From positions 1 to 10,296 of the forward strand of contig JAITQY010000160.1 of NCBI GenBank assembly GCA_031288675.1: a stretch of 10,296 nucleotides of DNA, given 5' to 3'. The translations under genes were made by a program, and so were the position numbers. The first letter of the stretch is position 1. Every line of letters begins with the position of its first letter. Below the pieces are notes generated by a model. That model was not told the DNA's origin. It was given only the letters and a program-made list of their open reading frames with translations, and searched no databases. This document shows positions 1 to 6,635 of this stretch, piece by piece. This stretch comes from Oscillospiraceae bacterium (GTDB lineage: Bacteria; Bacillota; Clostridia; Oscillospirales; Oscillospiraceae).

Positions 1-1728
1 TTCATGACTGCCAGCCTCAGCGACCGCTCCGTTGTCTATTAAATATATACGGTCTGCGTCACGCACAGTGCTCAGCCTGTGCGCAATAACGATAATCGTC
101 TCCGGACGGTTGCGGTCAAGTATCATTTTATTCAGCTCGTACTCCGCCAGCGGGTCAAGCGAGGCGGTAGGCTCGTCCAGCAGCAGCAGTCCAAAGCCGC
201 CCGTAAGCAGGCGCGCAAGCGCGAACTTCTGCATCTCTCCGCCGGAGAGCATAACGCCGTTGTCGTCAAATTCCCGCGTCAGCTCCGCGTCTATACCGCC
301 TTCATTGTCAAGCAGTTTGGACAGCCCGACGCGCTTTAATATTCCGCGCAGCTGCTCCTCGTCCGCATCGCGGTATACTCTCAGATTCTCCGCTAACGGA
401 AGCGCGTATACCGTAGAATTTTGGAACGCTACGCCGATACGGTCGCGCAGTTTGCGCACGTCATAATCCGCAAGCGGTACGCCGTTGACGCGTATCTCAC
501 CGCCGCTGACGTCGTACAGCCTTAGCAGAAGTTTCATCAGCGTACTCTTGCCTACGCCGTTCTCGCCGACTATGGCAATCTTTTCGCCGGGTTTGATTTG
601 CATATCCAGTCCGTTCAGCACAAACCTGCTGTCGTCTCTGACTTCCAGCCCGTAGGCGAACTTAACTCCGCGCATCTCTATCCCGCCCGCGCCTCCATCA
701 GGTTCCTTTCCGCCCGCGCCGTCACTTATTTCTATTTCAGATTTTATATCAAAGAACTTACGTACCTTTTCCATATACTGCACGACCCTGTCAAGGTTCG
801 CAAACTGCCACGTAAGATTTATCATTGCGTTCTGCAATTGCTGCGACGCGGCAAGAAGCGCGCTGTACCGCGCGACGTTCGCAATCTCGCCCCCGATAAC
901 GCTGTACACTATCAGCGCAACGTTGGCAAAAAACGCCGCCCGAGATACCGCATTCTGAAGCAGGCTGTTAAACGTTATTTTCCATCCGTATTTTTTAACG
1001 ACCCCGACTCCGTCTTCGGTAACTTTATCATACTTGCGGAAAAAGAAATTCCGGATTCTTGTCGCTTTCATGTCTGCCGCAGGTTCAACCGTATAGAACA
1101 TACGGTGGAAATACTGCTGTCTGCGCTGATACTGCAAATTTTCCTCACTCTGCTTCACCCACAGCTTATTTATCCGGAATTGCAGCGCCGCGCTTAGAAT
1201 CAGGTTAGCCGCCGACACAAGCAGCACCCACGGACCGACCATAAGTATGTACGCGGTCATTGCAATAAACTGCGTAAAGTTCTGTATCAGATTTTCAAGT
1301 ATGCTCCGCGCCTGCTCCAACTGACCGTCAAGGTTTTGCGCCGCCCATGTAAAATCCGCGAAAAACTCCGGCGAGTCATAATATTTATAGTCCGTCGCAA
1401 TCGCTTTATCGAATATCTCTCTGTTAATTTTGAAACTTATATGCGTTTGTTTGACGCGCATATACAGCTGCTCCATAAGCTGTGTAGCGGCGGTAAGTAA
1501 AAATTGCGCCGCCGCAAATCCGGCGGCGGTAAGTAAAATCGCCGCATACGGGCTTTGCTTTACTATTTGGTCAAGTATCACCGAGCTTGTGTAGACGTTC
1601 AGCAGGGAGTTCGCCGGTCCCCAAAACGCCCAAAACACAACCGTGACTATCAAAAATCCCAGTGCGTACTTCTTGTACAAAGACAACAGAAATACAAGCG
1701 TTGACGCCATCTTCTTCAGTTTCTTCAT
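1..1728 (-). CDS. ABC exporter half-transporter (fused TMD-NBD), C-terminus cut by window edge
   Basis: The minus-strand frame is open for 576 codons from ATG at 1728 to the left edge. The N-terminal half is membrane-spanning, with hydrophobic segments near residues 22-43, 57-80, 145-180 and 240-275, as in type IV ABC exporters. The C-terminal half is an ATP-binding domain: Walker A GENGVGKST (388-396), signature LSGGEMQKF (from 494), Walker B LLLLDEPT (DEPT at 518-521) and H-loop IVIAHRLST. The visible protein ends at ...AEAGSHE, where such proteins usually have a few dozen residues left. No C39 peptidase domain precedes the membrane part, so any peptide cargo would have to be processed elsewhere. 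The start is supported by an AGGTGAAGGG-type ribosome site just upstream. It lies 48 nt after a 22-codon ORF under the same promoter. By family it would homodimerise or pair with a second half-transporter to export lipid, drug or peptide; the substrate is unknown. Confidence 0.93.
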   Translation of the reverse strand, partial: MKKLKKMASTLVFLLSLYKKYALGFLIVTVVFWAFWGPANSLLNVYTSSVILDQIVKQSPYAAILLTAAGFAAAQFLLTAATQLMEQLYMRVKQTHISFKINREIFDKAIATDYKYYDSPEFFADFTWAAQNLDGQLEQARSILENLIQNFTQFIAMTAYILMVGPWVLLVSAANLILSAALQFRINKLWVKQSEENLQYQRRQQYFHRMFYTVEPAADMKATRIRNFFFRKYDKVTEDGVGVVKKYGWKITFNSLLQNAVSRAAFFANVALIVYSVIGGEIANVARYSALLAASQQLQNAMINLTWQFANLDRVVQYMEKVRKFFDIKSEIEISDGAGGKEPDGGAGGIEMRGVKFAYGLEVRDDSRFVLNGLDMQIKPGEKIAIVGENGVGKSTLMKLLLRLYDVSGGEIRVNGVPLADYDVRKLRDRIGVAFQNSTVYALPLAENLRVYRDADEEQLRGILKRVGLSKLLDNEGGIDAELTREFDDNGVMLSGGEMQKFALARLLTGGFGLLLLDEPTASLDPLAEYELNKMILDRNRPETIIVIAHRLSTVRDADRIYLIDNGAVAEAGSHE

Positions 1729-1776
1729 CCCTTCACCTTTCTCCGCTTTGGCTTCAGGGCGTCAAGTGTACGGATG

Positions 1777-1845
1777 TTACGCGTTAATACCTCCCGGACA
1801 CTTAAAGCCTTCCGCCGTTTTGTTTATTTCGTTGATTACCGCCAT
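1777..1845 (-). CDS. 22-residue small ORF upstream of ABC exporter (candidate exported or leader peptide)
   Basis: ATG at 1845 is preceded by a perfect AAAGGAGG (complement of 1854-1861) at 8-nt spacing, and the frame ends with TAA at 1777. The peptide begins MAVINEINKT and ends GFKCPGGINA. It has one Cys (residue 16), a Pro-Gly-Gly directly after it, and no hydrophobic stretch. It is the first ORF after a strong promoter and is followed 48 nt later by the ABC exporter. The ribosome site is the best in the region, so translation is likely. I do not recognise the sequence. It could be a precursor of a small exported or modified peptide (leader, then a Cys-Pro-Gly-Gly core), or a leader peptide controlling the exporter. 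No modifying enzyme or protease is visible in the window. Confidence 0.6.
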   Translation of the reverse strand: MAVINEINKTAEGFKCPGGINA

Positions 1846-1915
1846 ACGCAAATCCTCCTTTCGGTATTTTACACTTCATATTTTGCCCGTTAACTTTTTT
1901 ATCGGATACCGGCTG

Positions 1916-1931
1916 TTATTGTACACAATAA
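1916..1931. promoter_or_regulatory. Palindromic operator candidate over the -10 of the peptide/ABC promoter
   Basis: TTATTGT-AC-ACAATAA is a perfect inverted repeat with 7-nt arms and a 2-nt centre. It contains nearly all of the minus-strand -10 hexamer (1918-1923). This position is typical for a repressor that blocks RNA polymerase. No regulator gene is in the window to assign to it. Confidence 0.5.
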
Positions 1932-1946
1932 ACCGCTGTTTGTCAA
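1918..1946 (-). promoter_or_regulatory. SigA-type promoter for peptide/ABC operon
   Basis: On the minus strand, TTGACA (complement of 1941-1946) is followed after exactly 17 nt by TACAAT (complement of 1918-1923). Expected transcription start is near 1911, giving a leader of about 65 nt before the small ORF. It is the strongest promoter match in the window. Confidence 0.75.
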
Positions 1947-1984
1947 CCATAAGTTTGTGTAGTTTAACAGTCCGTTTACAGGCT

Positions 1985-2021
1985 TATAATCCTTGAAATT
2001 CCTGTTGAAATGCGTTATTAT
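1985..2021 (+). promoter_or_regulatory. Promoter candidates for the MFS gene
   Basis: Two overlapping candidates. The first is TTGAAA (1993-1998), a 17-nt spacer and TATTAT (2016-2021). It would start transcription at about 2028, at or next to the ATG, giving a leaderless message. The second is a perfect TATAAT at 1985-1990 with a weak -35 (TTTAAC at 1963-1968, 16-nt spacer), giving a leader of about 30 nt. No good Shine-Dalgarno precedes the ATG, which favours the first. Confidence 0.5.
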
Positions 2022-2028
2022 ATAAGGT

Positions 2029-3222
2029 ATGAAGAATAATAAAATATGGAACAGGATGTACCTGTGCGCATTCATCGCGAACTTCCTGCATAACACGGCG
2101 CAGTTTACGGTCAGTCCGCTTGTCGCGGCGTATGCGGGCAGTCTCGGCGCTACCGCCTCCGTAATCGGCGTTATCAGCGGATTGTTCTACGGCGTCGCGT
2201 TCGCGGTGCGTCCGTTCTCCGGACCGGCTATCACCAAGCTCAACAAGAAGCATATAATGATTGCCGCTTACGCCGTCGGGATACTCGTCAACGGCGGTTA
2301 CGCGCTCAGCGGCTCGCTTCCGGTGTTCGTTATGGCTCGTTTCCTGCATGGTCTGCAATTCGCGTTCATAGGCAGTCTGACGCTCACTATCGCCAGCGAC
2401 AGCCTCCCTTCTGAGAAAATGGGCAGCGGTCTGGGTATCTTCGGCATCAACACTGCGGTCGCGACCGCAATCGCTCCGGGCGTCGGCTTATTCCTGCGCG
2501 AATGGGGCGCGGCTCGCTTCGGCGGAAACGCCGGTTACACCGTCGTATTCGCGTTCGCCGCTTGCTGTATGGCGCTGTCGATTGTCCCTGTACTGCTTAT
2601 GCCCTACAAACCGCTCACCGACAAACAGCGCGGCGAAATCGGCGTATGGTATAAAAACATCGCCGCCAAAGAGGCGTTCATCCCTGCGCTTGTTATTACG
2701 TTCATCTGCTTCGCATCGATACTCTATACGTTCTATATGGAGAGCTTCGCGCGTGAGCAAAATATCGCGAATATCGGCTTATTTTTCACCGTTTACGCCC
2801 TTGTACTGCTCTGTGCGCGCCCGCTCAGCGGACGGCTGCTTGATAAGCACGGCTTCGCGGCTGTGGTCTATCCCGCGCTCGCTCTGTTCGCCGCCTCGTT
2901 CGTCGTCGTCGGGCTTGGCAAACGCTTTGAGACCTGCCTTATCGGCGCGGTGCTCGCGGCGATAGGCTACGGCGCCGCTCAGCCCGCGTTGCAAACTATG
3001 GCTATCCAAAGCGTTGACCCTCTAAGGCGCGGAGTAGCAAGCAACACTGCATACTTCGGCATGGATCTCGGCTATTGGCTCGGTCCTACCATCGGCGGAT
3101 TAATAATCTCCGGAAGCAGTATAGCCGCGCTGTACGCGGCTGCGGTCGTACCGGTTGCCATAGCCGCCGTCATCTTTATTTTCGGTCAGCGCGCAAGGAA
3201 AAAATTGCATTTGCAAGAATAA
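2029..3222 (+). CDS. Major facilitator superfamily (MFS) transporter
   Basis: A 397-residue, strongly hydrophobic protein with about 12 predicted membrane segments, the usual MFS size. MFS-like landmarks: N-terminal KIWNR before TM1, RFLHGLQFA in the fourth-helix region, and RPLSGRLLDKHG between the seventh and ninth helices (motif-A-like repeat in the second half). The first-half equivalent, RPFSGPAITKLNKKH, is degenerate and lacks the usual Asp. It should be an inner-membrane secondary transporter, perhaps a drug or metabolite exporter; the substrate cannot be read. The start at 2029 keeps the KIWNR segment seen in related transporters; ATG at 2056 is an alternative. It is divergent from the peptide/ABC operon and lies upstream of the acs operon, which has its own promoter, so it is probably a single-gene unit. 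Confidence 0.9.
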   Translation: MKNNKIWNRMYLCAFIANFLHNTAQFTVSPLVAAYAGSLGATASVIGVISGLFYGVAFAVRPFSGPAITKLNKKHIMIAAYAVGILVNGGYALSGSLPVFVMARFLHGLQFAFIGSLTLTIASDSLPSEKMGSGLGIFGINTAVATAIAPGVGLFLREWGAARFGGNAGYTVVFAFAACCMALSIVPVLLMPYKPLTDKQRGEIGVWYKNIAAKEAFIPALVITFICFASILYTFYMESFAREQNIANIGLFFTVYALVLLCARPLSGRLLDKHGFAAVVYPALALFAASFVVVGLGKRFETCLIGAVLAAIGYGAAQPALQTMAIQSVDPLRRGVASNTAYFGMDLGYWLGPTIGGLIISGSSIAALYAAAVVPVAIAAVIFIFGQRARKKLHLQE

Positions 3223-3236
3223 AAAAATGCTTGCAA
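3211..3236. repeat. Inverted repeat spanning the MFS stop codon and the acs promoter -35
   Basis: TTGCAAG (3211-3217, inside the last MFS codons) is repeated inverted as CTTGCAA (3230-3236), followed by TTTT. An outer pair, AAAATTGCA (3201-3209) and TGCAATTTT (3232-3240), competes for the same right arm. It could be a weak AT-rich terminator for the MFS message or a binding site over the -35 of the acs promoter. Confidence 0.4.
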
Positions 3237-3259
3237 TTTTGCTTTCGTTGTGCTATAAT
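3231..3259 (+). promoter_or_regulatory. SigA-type promoter for the cooC-acs operon
   Basis: TTGCAA (3231-3236), 17-nt spacer, perfect TATAAT (3254-3259). Expected start is near 3266, giving a leader of about 70 nt before cooC. No comparable promoter is seen between the downstream acs genes, so this one probably drives the whole cluster. Confidence 0.7.
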
Positions 3260-3334
3260 ATAGGGTAATGTATTGTGTGCTTTTGCTCGCTCTTACATGC
3301 CAATCTGATAACCAAAAAACAAAGGAGATCCAAC

Positions 3335-4105
3335 GTGGCGTTTACTATCGCGGTCGCCGGTAAAGGCGGTACAGGCAAAACTACTATCACAGGGCTGCTG
3401 ATCCATTACTTGTCGCAAAAAGGTCAGGGACCTGTCCTCGCGGTGGACGCGGACGCGAATTCTAATCTTAACGAAGTACTCGGCGTCGAAGCCGGACTTA
3501 CGCTCGGGCAACTGCGCGAGGAATTAGAGCGCGCTGATATGATGACTGAAAGCCCTATCCCTGCCGGAATGTCAAAAGCCGAATACACTGAGATAAAATT
3601 CTCTCAGGCGCTTACCGAAATGGACGATTACGATATGCTCGTAATGGGACGCACTCAGGGCGCGGGCTGTTACTGCTTCGTAAACGGATTGCTTCAGCAT
3701 CAAATCGCCAAGCTATCCGGCGCGTATAAGTACGTGGTCGTGGATAACGAAGCGGGTATGGAGCATATCTCACGCGGTATCCTGCCGAACGTAGACCTTA
3801 TCCTGCTCGTCAGTGATTGCAGCCGGCGCGGTGTACAAGCCGTAGGACGTATTCAGGAGCTTGTCCGCAGTCTTGACCTCAAACCGCAGAAAATCGTCAC
3901 GGTAATCAACCGCGCACCGAACGGCGTTCTCAGCGACGGTATCAAAGAAGAAATCGCCGCGCAGGACTTGGAGCTTCTCGCGGTCGTTCCGCAGGACGAA
4001 AAGGTCTATGAATACGACACGGAGGGTACTCCGCTTGTCGAACTCCCTGAAGACGCTCCCGTCAAAGTTGCCGTCAGAAGCATTATCAAAAAGTTAGGGC
4101 TTTAA
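3335..4105 (+). CDS. cooC: CooC/AcsF-type nickel-insertion ATPase for CODH/ACS
   Basis: 256-residue cytoplasmic P-loop ATPase of the MinD/CooC class. It has the deviant Walker A GKGGTGKT (residues 9-16), an early VDADANSNL segment (switch I type) and VVVDNEAGMEHISRG (Walker B/switch II type). The Cys-Tyr-Cys at residues 112-114 matches the CxC motif that binds metal in the CooC dimer. The family uses ATP to load nickel into CO dehydrogenase (CooC) or acetyl-CoA synthase (AcsF); sequence alone does not separate the two. I chose the GTG at 3335 because AAAGGAG (3321-3327) precedes it at normal spacing and the protein then begins directly with the ATPase strand. The frame extends upstream to a GTG at 3275, but that stretch looks like leader RNA. 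It is the first gene of the acs operon, 99 nt before acsD. Confidence 0.9.
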   Translation: MAFTIAVAGKGGTGKTTITGLLIHYLSQKGQGPVLAVDADANSNLNEVLGVEAGLTLGQLREELERADMMTESPIPAGMSKAEYTEIKFSQALTEMDDYDMLVMGRTQGAGCYCFVNGLLQHQIAKLSGAYKYVVVDNEAGMEHISRGILPNVDLILLVSDCSRRGVQAVGRIQELVRSLDLKPQKIVTVINRAPNGVLSDGIKEEIAAQDLELLAVVPQDEKVYEYDTEGTPLVELPEDAPVKVAVRSIIKKLGL

Positions 4106-4144
4106 TCCGCGCACGCCGCACCCTGATATTGCTATGTCCACTTC

Positions 4145-4163
4145 ACTCCTGTCTCGCAGGAGT
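4145..4163 (+). promoter_or_regulatory. Intercistronic hairpin between cooC and acsD
   Basis: ACTCCTG (4145-4151), 5-nt loop, CAGGAGT (4157-4163): a perfect 7-bp stem in the 99-nt gap. It is not followed by a T-run, so it is not a convincing terminator. Such hairpins can set mRNA ends and give different levels of the genes on either side. The arm CAGGAGT also resembles a Shine-Dalgarno but has no start codon at suitable distance. Confidence 0.5.
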
Positions 4164-4204
4164 TTGGAAATATAAACAACATACATCGCAAAGGAGAATA
4201 CAAA

Positions 4205-5152
4205 ATGCCTTTTAACAAACCCGTACCCAAGGCGGGCGCAGCCATTAATGAGCTTGAGATCGGTGTTGGAGCCGGTGCAGTCAAGCTCGGCGGCGAAAGC
4301 GTCCTGCCTTTCTATGCCTTTGACGGCGAAATCAAAAATTCGCCTAAAATCGGTATTGAGGTCTCGGATCTCCCGTTCGACGATGCGCCGGACGGCATCA
4401 AAGTGTTCTACGCGGGTGCTAACACCGTCGCTGAACGCGTTGCGAAAGCCGCCGCCGCTGAGGGCGTCGATTTCGTTTGCCTGCGCTTTGAGAGCGCCGA
4501 CCCTAACGGCGCCGATACCTCCGAAGACGAGTGCGCCAAGATTGCCAAAGAAGCTGCGGACGCGCTCGGCGACAGTAAGGCACTTGTCATTGTCGGAAGC
4601 AAAAACGCCGACAAAGACGCTAAAGTCTTTGACAAAGTCGCTGCCGCTCTTGAGGGCAAAAACGTCCTTTTCGTATCCGCTAAGGAAGAAAACTACAAAA
4701 CTGTCGCCGCCAGCGTAGGTCTTGCCTACAATCAGAAAATCGCGGCGGAGAGCGCCGTTGACATCAACCTCGCCAAACAGCTGAACGTTCTTGTCAATCA
4801 AATGGGCGTACAGAACCAAAATATCGTTATGAACGTTGGTTCAGCTTCCGCCGGTTACGGCTTCGAGTACGTCGTCTCCACGATGGACCGTATCAAGAGC
4901 GCCGCTATGAACCAAAACGATACTACCCTGCAAATGCCGATTTTCACCCCTGTTTCAACAGAAACTTGGGGCGTTAAAGAATCTATCTCCGAGGAGAGCG
5001 AAATGCCCGCTTGGGGTTCGCGCGAGGCTCGCGGAATAGATATGGAGGTTATGACCGCCGTAAGTGTGCTTGCAAGCGGTTCCAATGCCGTTATGCTGCG
5101 TCATCCTGCCTCCGTTGCCGCCGTTTCCGCGCTTATCAAGGCTCTTGCGTAA
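4205..5152 (+). CDS. acsD: Corrinoid iron-sulfur protein small subunit (CODH/ACS delta subunit)
   Basis: 315 residues, the usual size of the small CoFeSP subunit. Recognisable family stretches are KLGGESVLPFYAFDGEIKN near the N-terminus, NIVMNVGSASAGYGFEYV in the middle, and ETWGVKES, MPAWGSREARG and MLRHPAS towards the C-terminus. By family this is a TIM-barrel protein without its own metal centre. It pairs with AcsC, and the two together hold the cobamide that carries the methyl group between AcsE and acetyl-CoA synthase in the cytoplasm. AAAGGAG (4192-4198) sits at good spacing from ATG 4205. acsC follows within 80 nt, matching the obligate heterodimer. Confidence 0.93.
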   Translation: MPFNKPVPKAGAAINELEIGVGAGAVKLGGESVLPFYAFDGEIKNSPKIGIEVSDLPFDDAPDGIKVFYAGANTVAERVAKAAAAEGVDFVCLRFESADPNGADTSEDECAKIAKEAADALGDSKALVIVGSKNADKDAKVFDKVAAALEGKNVLFVSAKEENYKTVAASVGLAYNQKIAAESAVDINLAKQLNVLVNQMGVQNQNIVMNVGSASAGYGFEYVVSTMDRIKSAAMNQNDTTLQMPIFTPVSTETWGVKESISEESEMPAWGSREARGIDMEVMTAVSVLASGSNAVMLRHPASVAAVSALIKALA

Positions 5153-5168
5153 CTAAAACTTAAAAATG

Positions 5169-5229
5169 AAAGGAGACGCAAATTAACTCTCCCAACAAAA
5201 CGGAACTGCTTAATTTGCTGAGTAAAAAA
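5169..5229 (+). promoter_or_regulatory. Displaced Shine-Dalgarno plus inverted repeat before acsC
   Basis: A perfect AAAGGAG (5169-5175) lies 54 nt upstream of the ATG at 5230, much too far for normal initiation. The gap holds a perfect 9-nt inverted repeat: GCAAATTAA (5178-5186) and TTAATTTGC (5210-5218), with a 23-nt loop. Folding would leave only 2 + 11 nt between the Shine-Dalgarno and the ATG. The stem is AT-rich and its loop long, so it is probably weak. The alternative is a non-ATG start: in-frame ATT at 5182, 6 nt from the Shine-Dalgarno, or TTG at 5215. Confidence 0.45.
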
Positions 5230-6573
5230 ATGGCTCTTAAAGGATTAGATATATTCAAACTGCTTCCAAAAGAACACGCTAACTGTAAGGAGTGCGGATT
5301 CCCCACTTGTATGGCGTTCGCGATGAAAGTCGCGGCAGGCGCGGCTGAAATCACAAAATGCCCGCATATTTCTGCTGACGTTCTTGATAAACTTTCAGAG
5401 AGTACCGCCCCCCCGATGAAGTCCCTCACCGTCAAACTCGGTGATCAGGAAGGCAAGCTCGGCGGTGAAACCGTTCTCTTCCGTCACGAAAAGACTTTCG
5501 TCAGTAAGACCCTCTACGCGTTCAGTCTGTGCGCAAGCTACAGCGACGCGGAGGTCGAGGAAGCCGTTTCCGTATCAACCGCCGTTGATTACGCGCGTAT
5601 CGGCGAGCGTATGTACGCTGAGTTCGTCAACGTCTATTCTGACGAGGACGACGCTAAATTTATCGCACTCGCTAAAAAAGCCGCGTCGCTTAACCGCGGC
5701 GTTATACTCACCACTTCTAACTTAGACCTTGCCGCGAAAGCCCTCTCAGAAATCAAAGACGCGAAGCCGGTTCTTAACGGCGCAAACGCGGGAAACTATG
5801 AGGCGTTCAGCAAGCTGGCAACTGAGAATGATTGCATACTCGGCGTAAGCGGCGAAAGTTTGGACGAGCTTTACGATACTGTAGAGAAGCTCGAAAAACT
5901 CGGTAATAAGAACCTGATTCTCAACGTAGGAACAAAGGATATTAAGAGCGCGTTTGAGTTCGCTGTTCAGATTCGCCGAGCCGCGCTTATGAACAACGAC
6001 CGCACTTTCGGTTATCCGACAATCGTAGATGTTGCCGCGCTTGCGTGGGGCAACGAAACGCTTCAGGCTGCGCTTGCCGCGCTGTTTACAGTCAAGTACG
6101 GCTCTATCGTAATTCTTCAAAAAATGTATTACGCCAAAGCGCTTCCGCTTTACGGTCTGCGTCAGAACCTTTTCACCGACCCGCAGAAGCCAATGCGTCA
6201 GGAAGCCGGCGTCTATCCGCTGAACAAAGCGGACGAAAACGCGCCCGTATTCCTCACAGTAGACTTCGCGCTGACATACTTCGTCGTAAGCGGCGAACTT
6301 GAGCGCAGCGGCGTACCCTGTAACCTCTGCATATGCGACGCCGGCGGATACTCCGTCCTTACCGCTTGGGCGGCAGGCAAATTCGGCGCTACTTCAATCG
6401 CCAAATTCGTCACCGAACAGGTTGAGCCGAAAATCAAGAGCCGCAAGCTCGTACTTCCGGGCAAGGTTGCCGTACTCAAGGGAGAACTTCAGGATAAGCT
6501 GCCCGGCTGGGAAGTTATCGTCGGACCGAACGAAGCGGTGTCGCTCGTAAACTTCATTAAGGCAATGGCATAA
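5230..6573 (+). CDS. acsC: Corrinoid iron-sulfur protein large subunit (CODH/ACS gamma subunit)
   Basis: 447 residues from ATG 5230, close to the family's usual length. The N-terminus MALKGLDIFKLLPK matches the family start. It is followed by the [4Fe-4S] domain with Cys19, Cys22, Cys27 and Cys44 (CKECGFPTC...KCP), which passes low-potential electrons to cobalt. The central TIM barrel includes NLILNVGTKDIKSAFEFAVQIRRAALMNNDRTFGYP. The C-terminal domain (VPCNLCICDAGGYSVLTAW to the end) is the cobamide-binding part. With AcsD it forms CoFeSP, the methyl carrier of the Wood-Ljungdahl pathway. The reading frame is open further upstream: TTG 5215 adds 5 residues and ATT 5182 adds 16. I prefer 5230 because of the family N-terminus, but no ribosome site lies next to it. 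Confidence 0.93.
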   Translation: MALKGLDIFKLLPKEHANCKECGFPTCMAFAMKVAAGAAEITKCPHISADVLDKLSESTAPPMKSLTVKLGDQEGKLGGETVLFRHEKTFVSKTLYAFSLCASYSDAEVEEAVSVSTAVDYARIGERMYAEFVNVYSDEDDAKFIALAKKAASLNRGVILTTSNLDLAAKALSEIKDAKPVLNGANAGNYEAFSKLATENDCILGVSGESLDELYDTVEKLEKLGNKNLILNVGTKDIKSAFEFAVQIRRAALMNNDRTFGYPTIVDVAALAWGNETLQAALAALFTVKYGSIVILQKMYYAKALPLYGLRQNLFTDPQKPMRQEAGVYPLNKADENAPVFLTVDFALTYFVVSGELERSGVPCNLCICDAGGYSVLTAWAAGKFGATSIAKFVTEQVEPKIKSRKLVLPGKVAVLKGELQDKLPGWEVIVGPNEAVSLVNFIKAMA

Positions 6574-6585
6574 TTTTGTTAGCTT

Positions 6586-6613
6586 AGGATAAGAGGCTAT
6601 AGCCTCTTATCCT
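6586..6613. repeat. Perfect 28-nt palindrome in the acsC-acsE intergenic region
   Basis: AGGATAAGAGGCTA (6586-6599) is followed immediately by its exact reverse complement (6600-6613), 13 nt after the acsC stop. As RNA it would fold into a strong hairpin of about 12 bp with a tiny loop. There is no T-run after it, so it is not a classic terminator. It may protect the 3' end of the acsDC message or partly stop transcription before acsE. Confidence 0.75.
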
Positions 6614-6616
6614 GCT

Positions 6617-6628
6617 TGATAATTATCA
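6617..6628. repeat. 12-nt palindrome downstream of the 28-nt palindrome
   Basis: TGATAATTATCA is a perfect palindrome only 3 nt after the larger one and 7 nt before the AAAGGAG of acsE. It is short and AT-rich, so it could be chance; position is the only other support. Confidence 0.35.
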
Positions 6629-6635
6629 TCTAAAG

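Noticed and set aside
32..1197. Plus-strand open frames opposite the ABC transporter
   Set aside because: They are antisense shadows. The minus-strand frame has all the ABC ATPase motifs in order and no stop codon.
1488..1538. 15-nt direct repeat CGGCGGTAAGTAAAA, two copies 36 nt apart
   Set aside because: It lies inside the ABC transporter and encodes two similar Leu-Leu-Thr-Ala-Ala membrane segments, so ordinary coding constraint explains it.
3275..3334. Longer cooC starting at GTG 3275
   Set aside because: The 20 extra residues would place sequence before the ATPase strand that the family does not have, and AAAGGAG is correctly spaced for GTG 3335.
3268..3363. Leaderless-looking 31-codon ORF (begins MYCVLLLALTC) at the predicted acs transcription start, overlapping the start of cooC
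   Set aside because: It resembles a lipoprotein signal by chance. It has no Shine-Dalgarno, runs through the cooC ribosome site and into cooC in another frame, and most of it is explained by the leader and cooC coding sequence.
4134..4175. 13-codon ORF (begins MSTSLLSRRS) between cooC and acsD
   Set aside because: No ribosome site, and it is largely made by the 7-bp hairpin in that gap.
5166..5186. Six-codon ORF (MKGDAN) across the Shine-Dalgarno before acsC
   Set aside because: No ribosome site of its own; it is simply the AAAGGAG region read in another frame.
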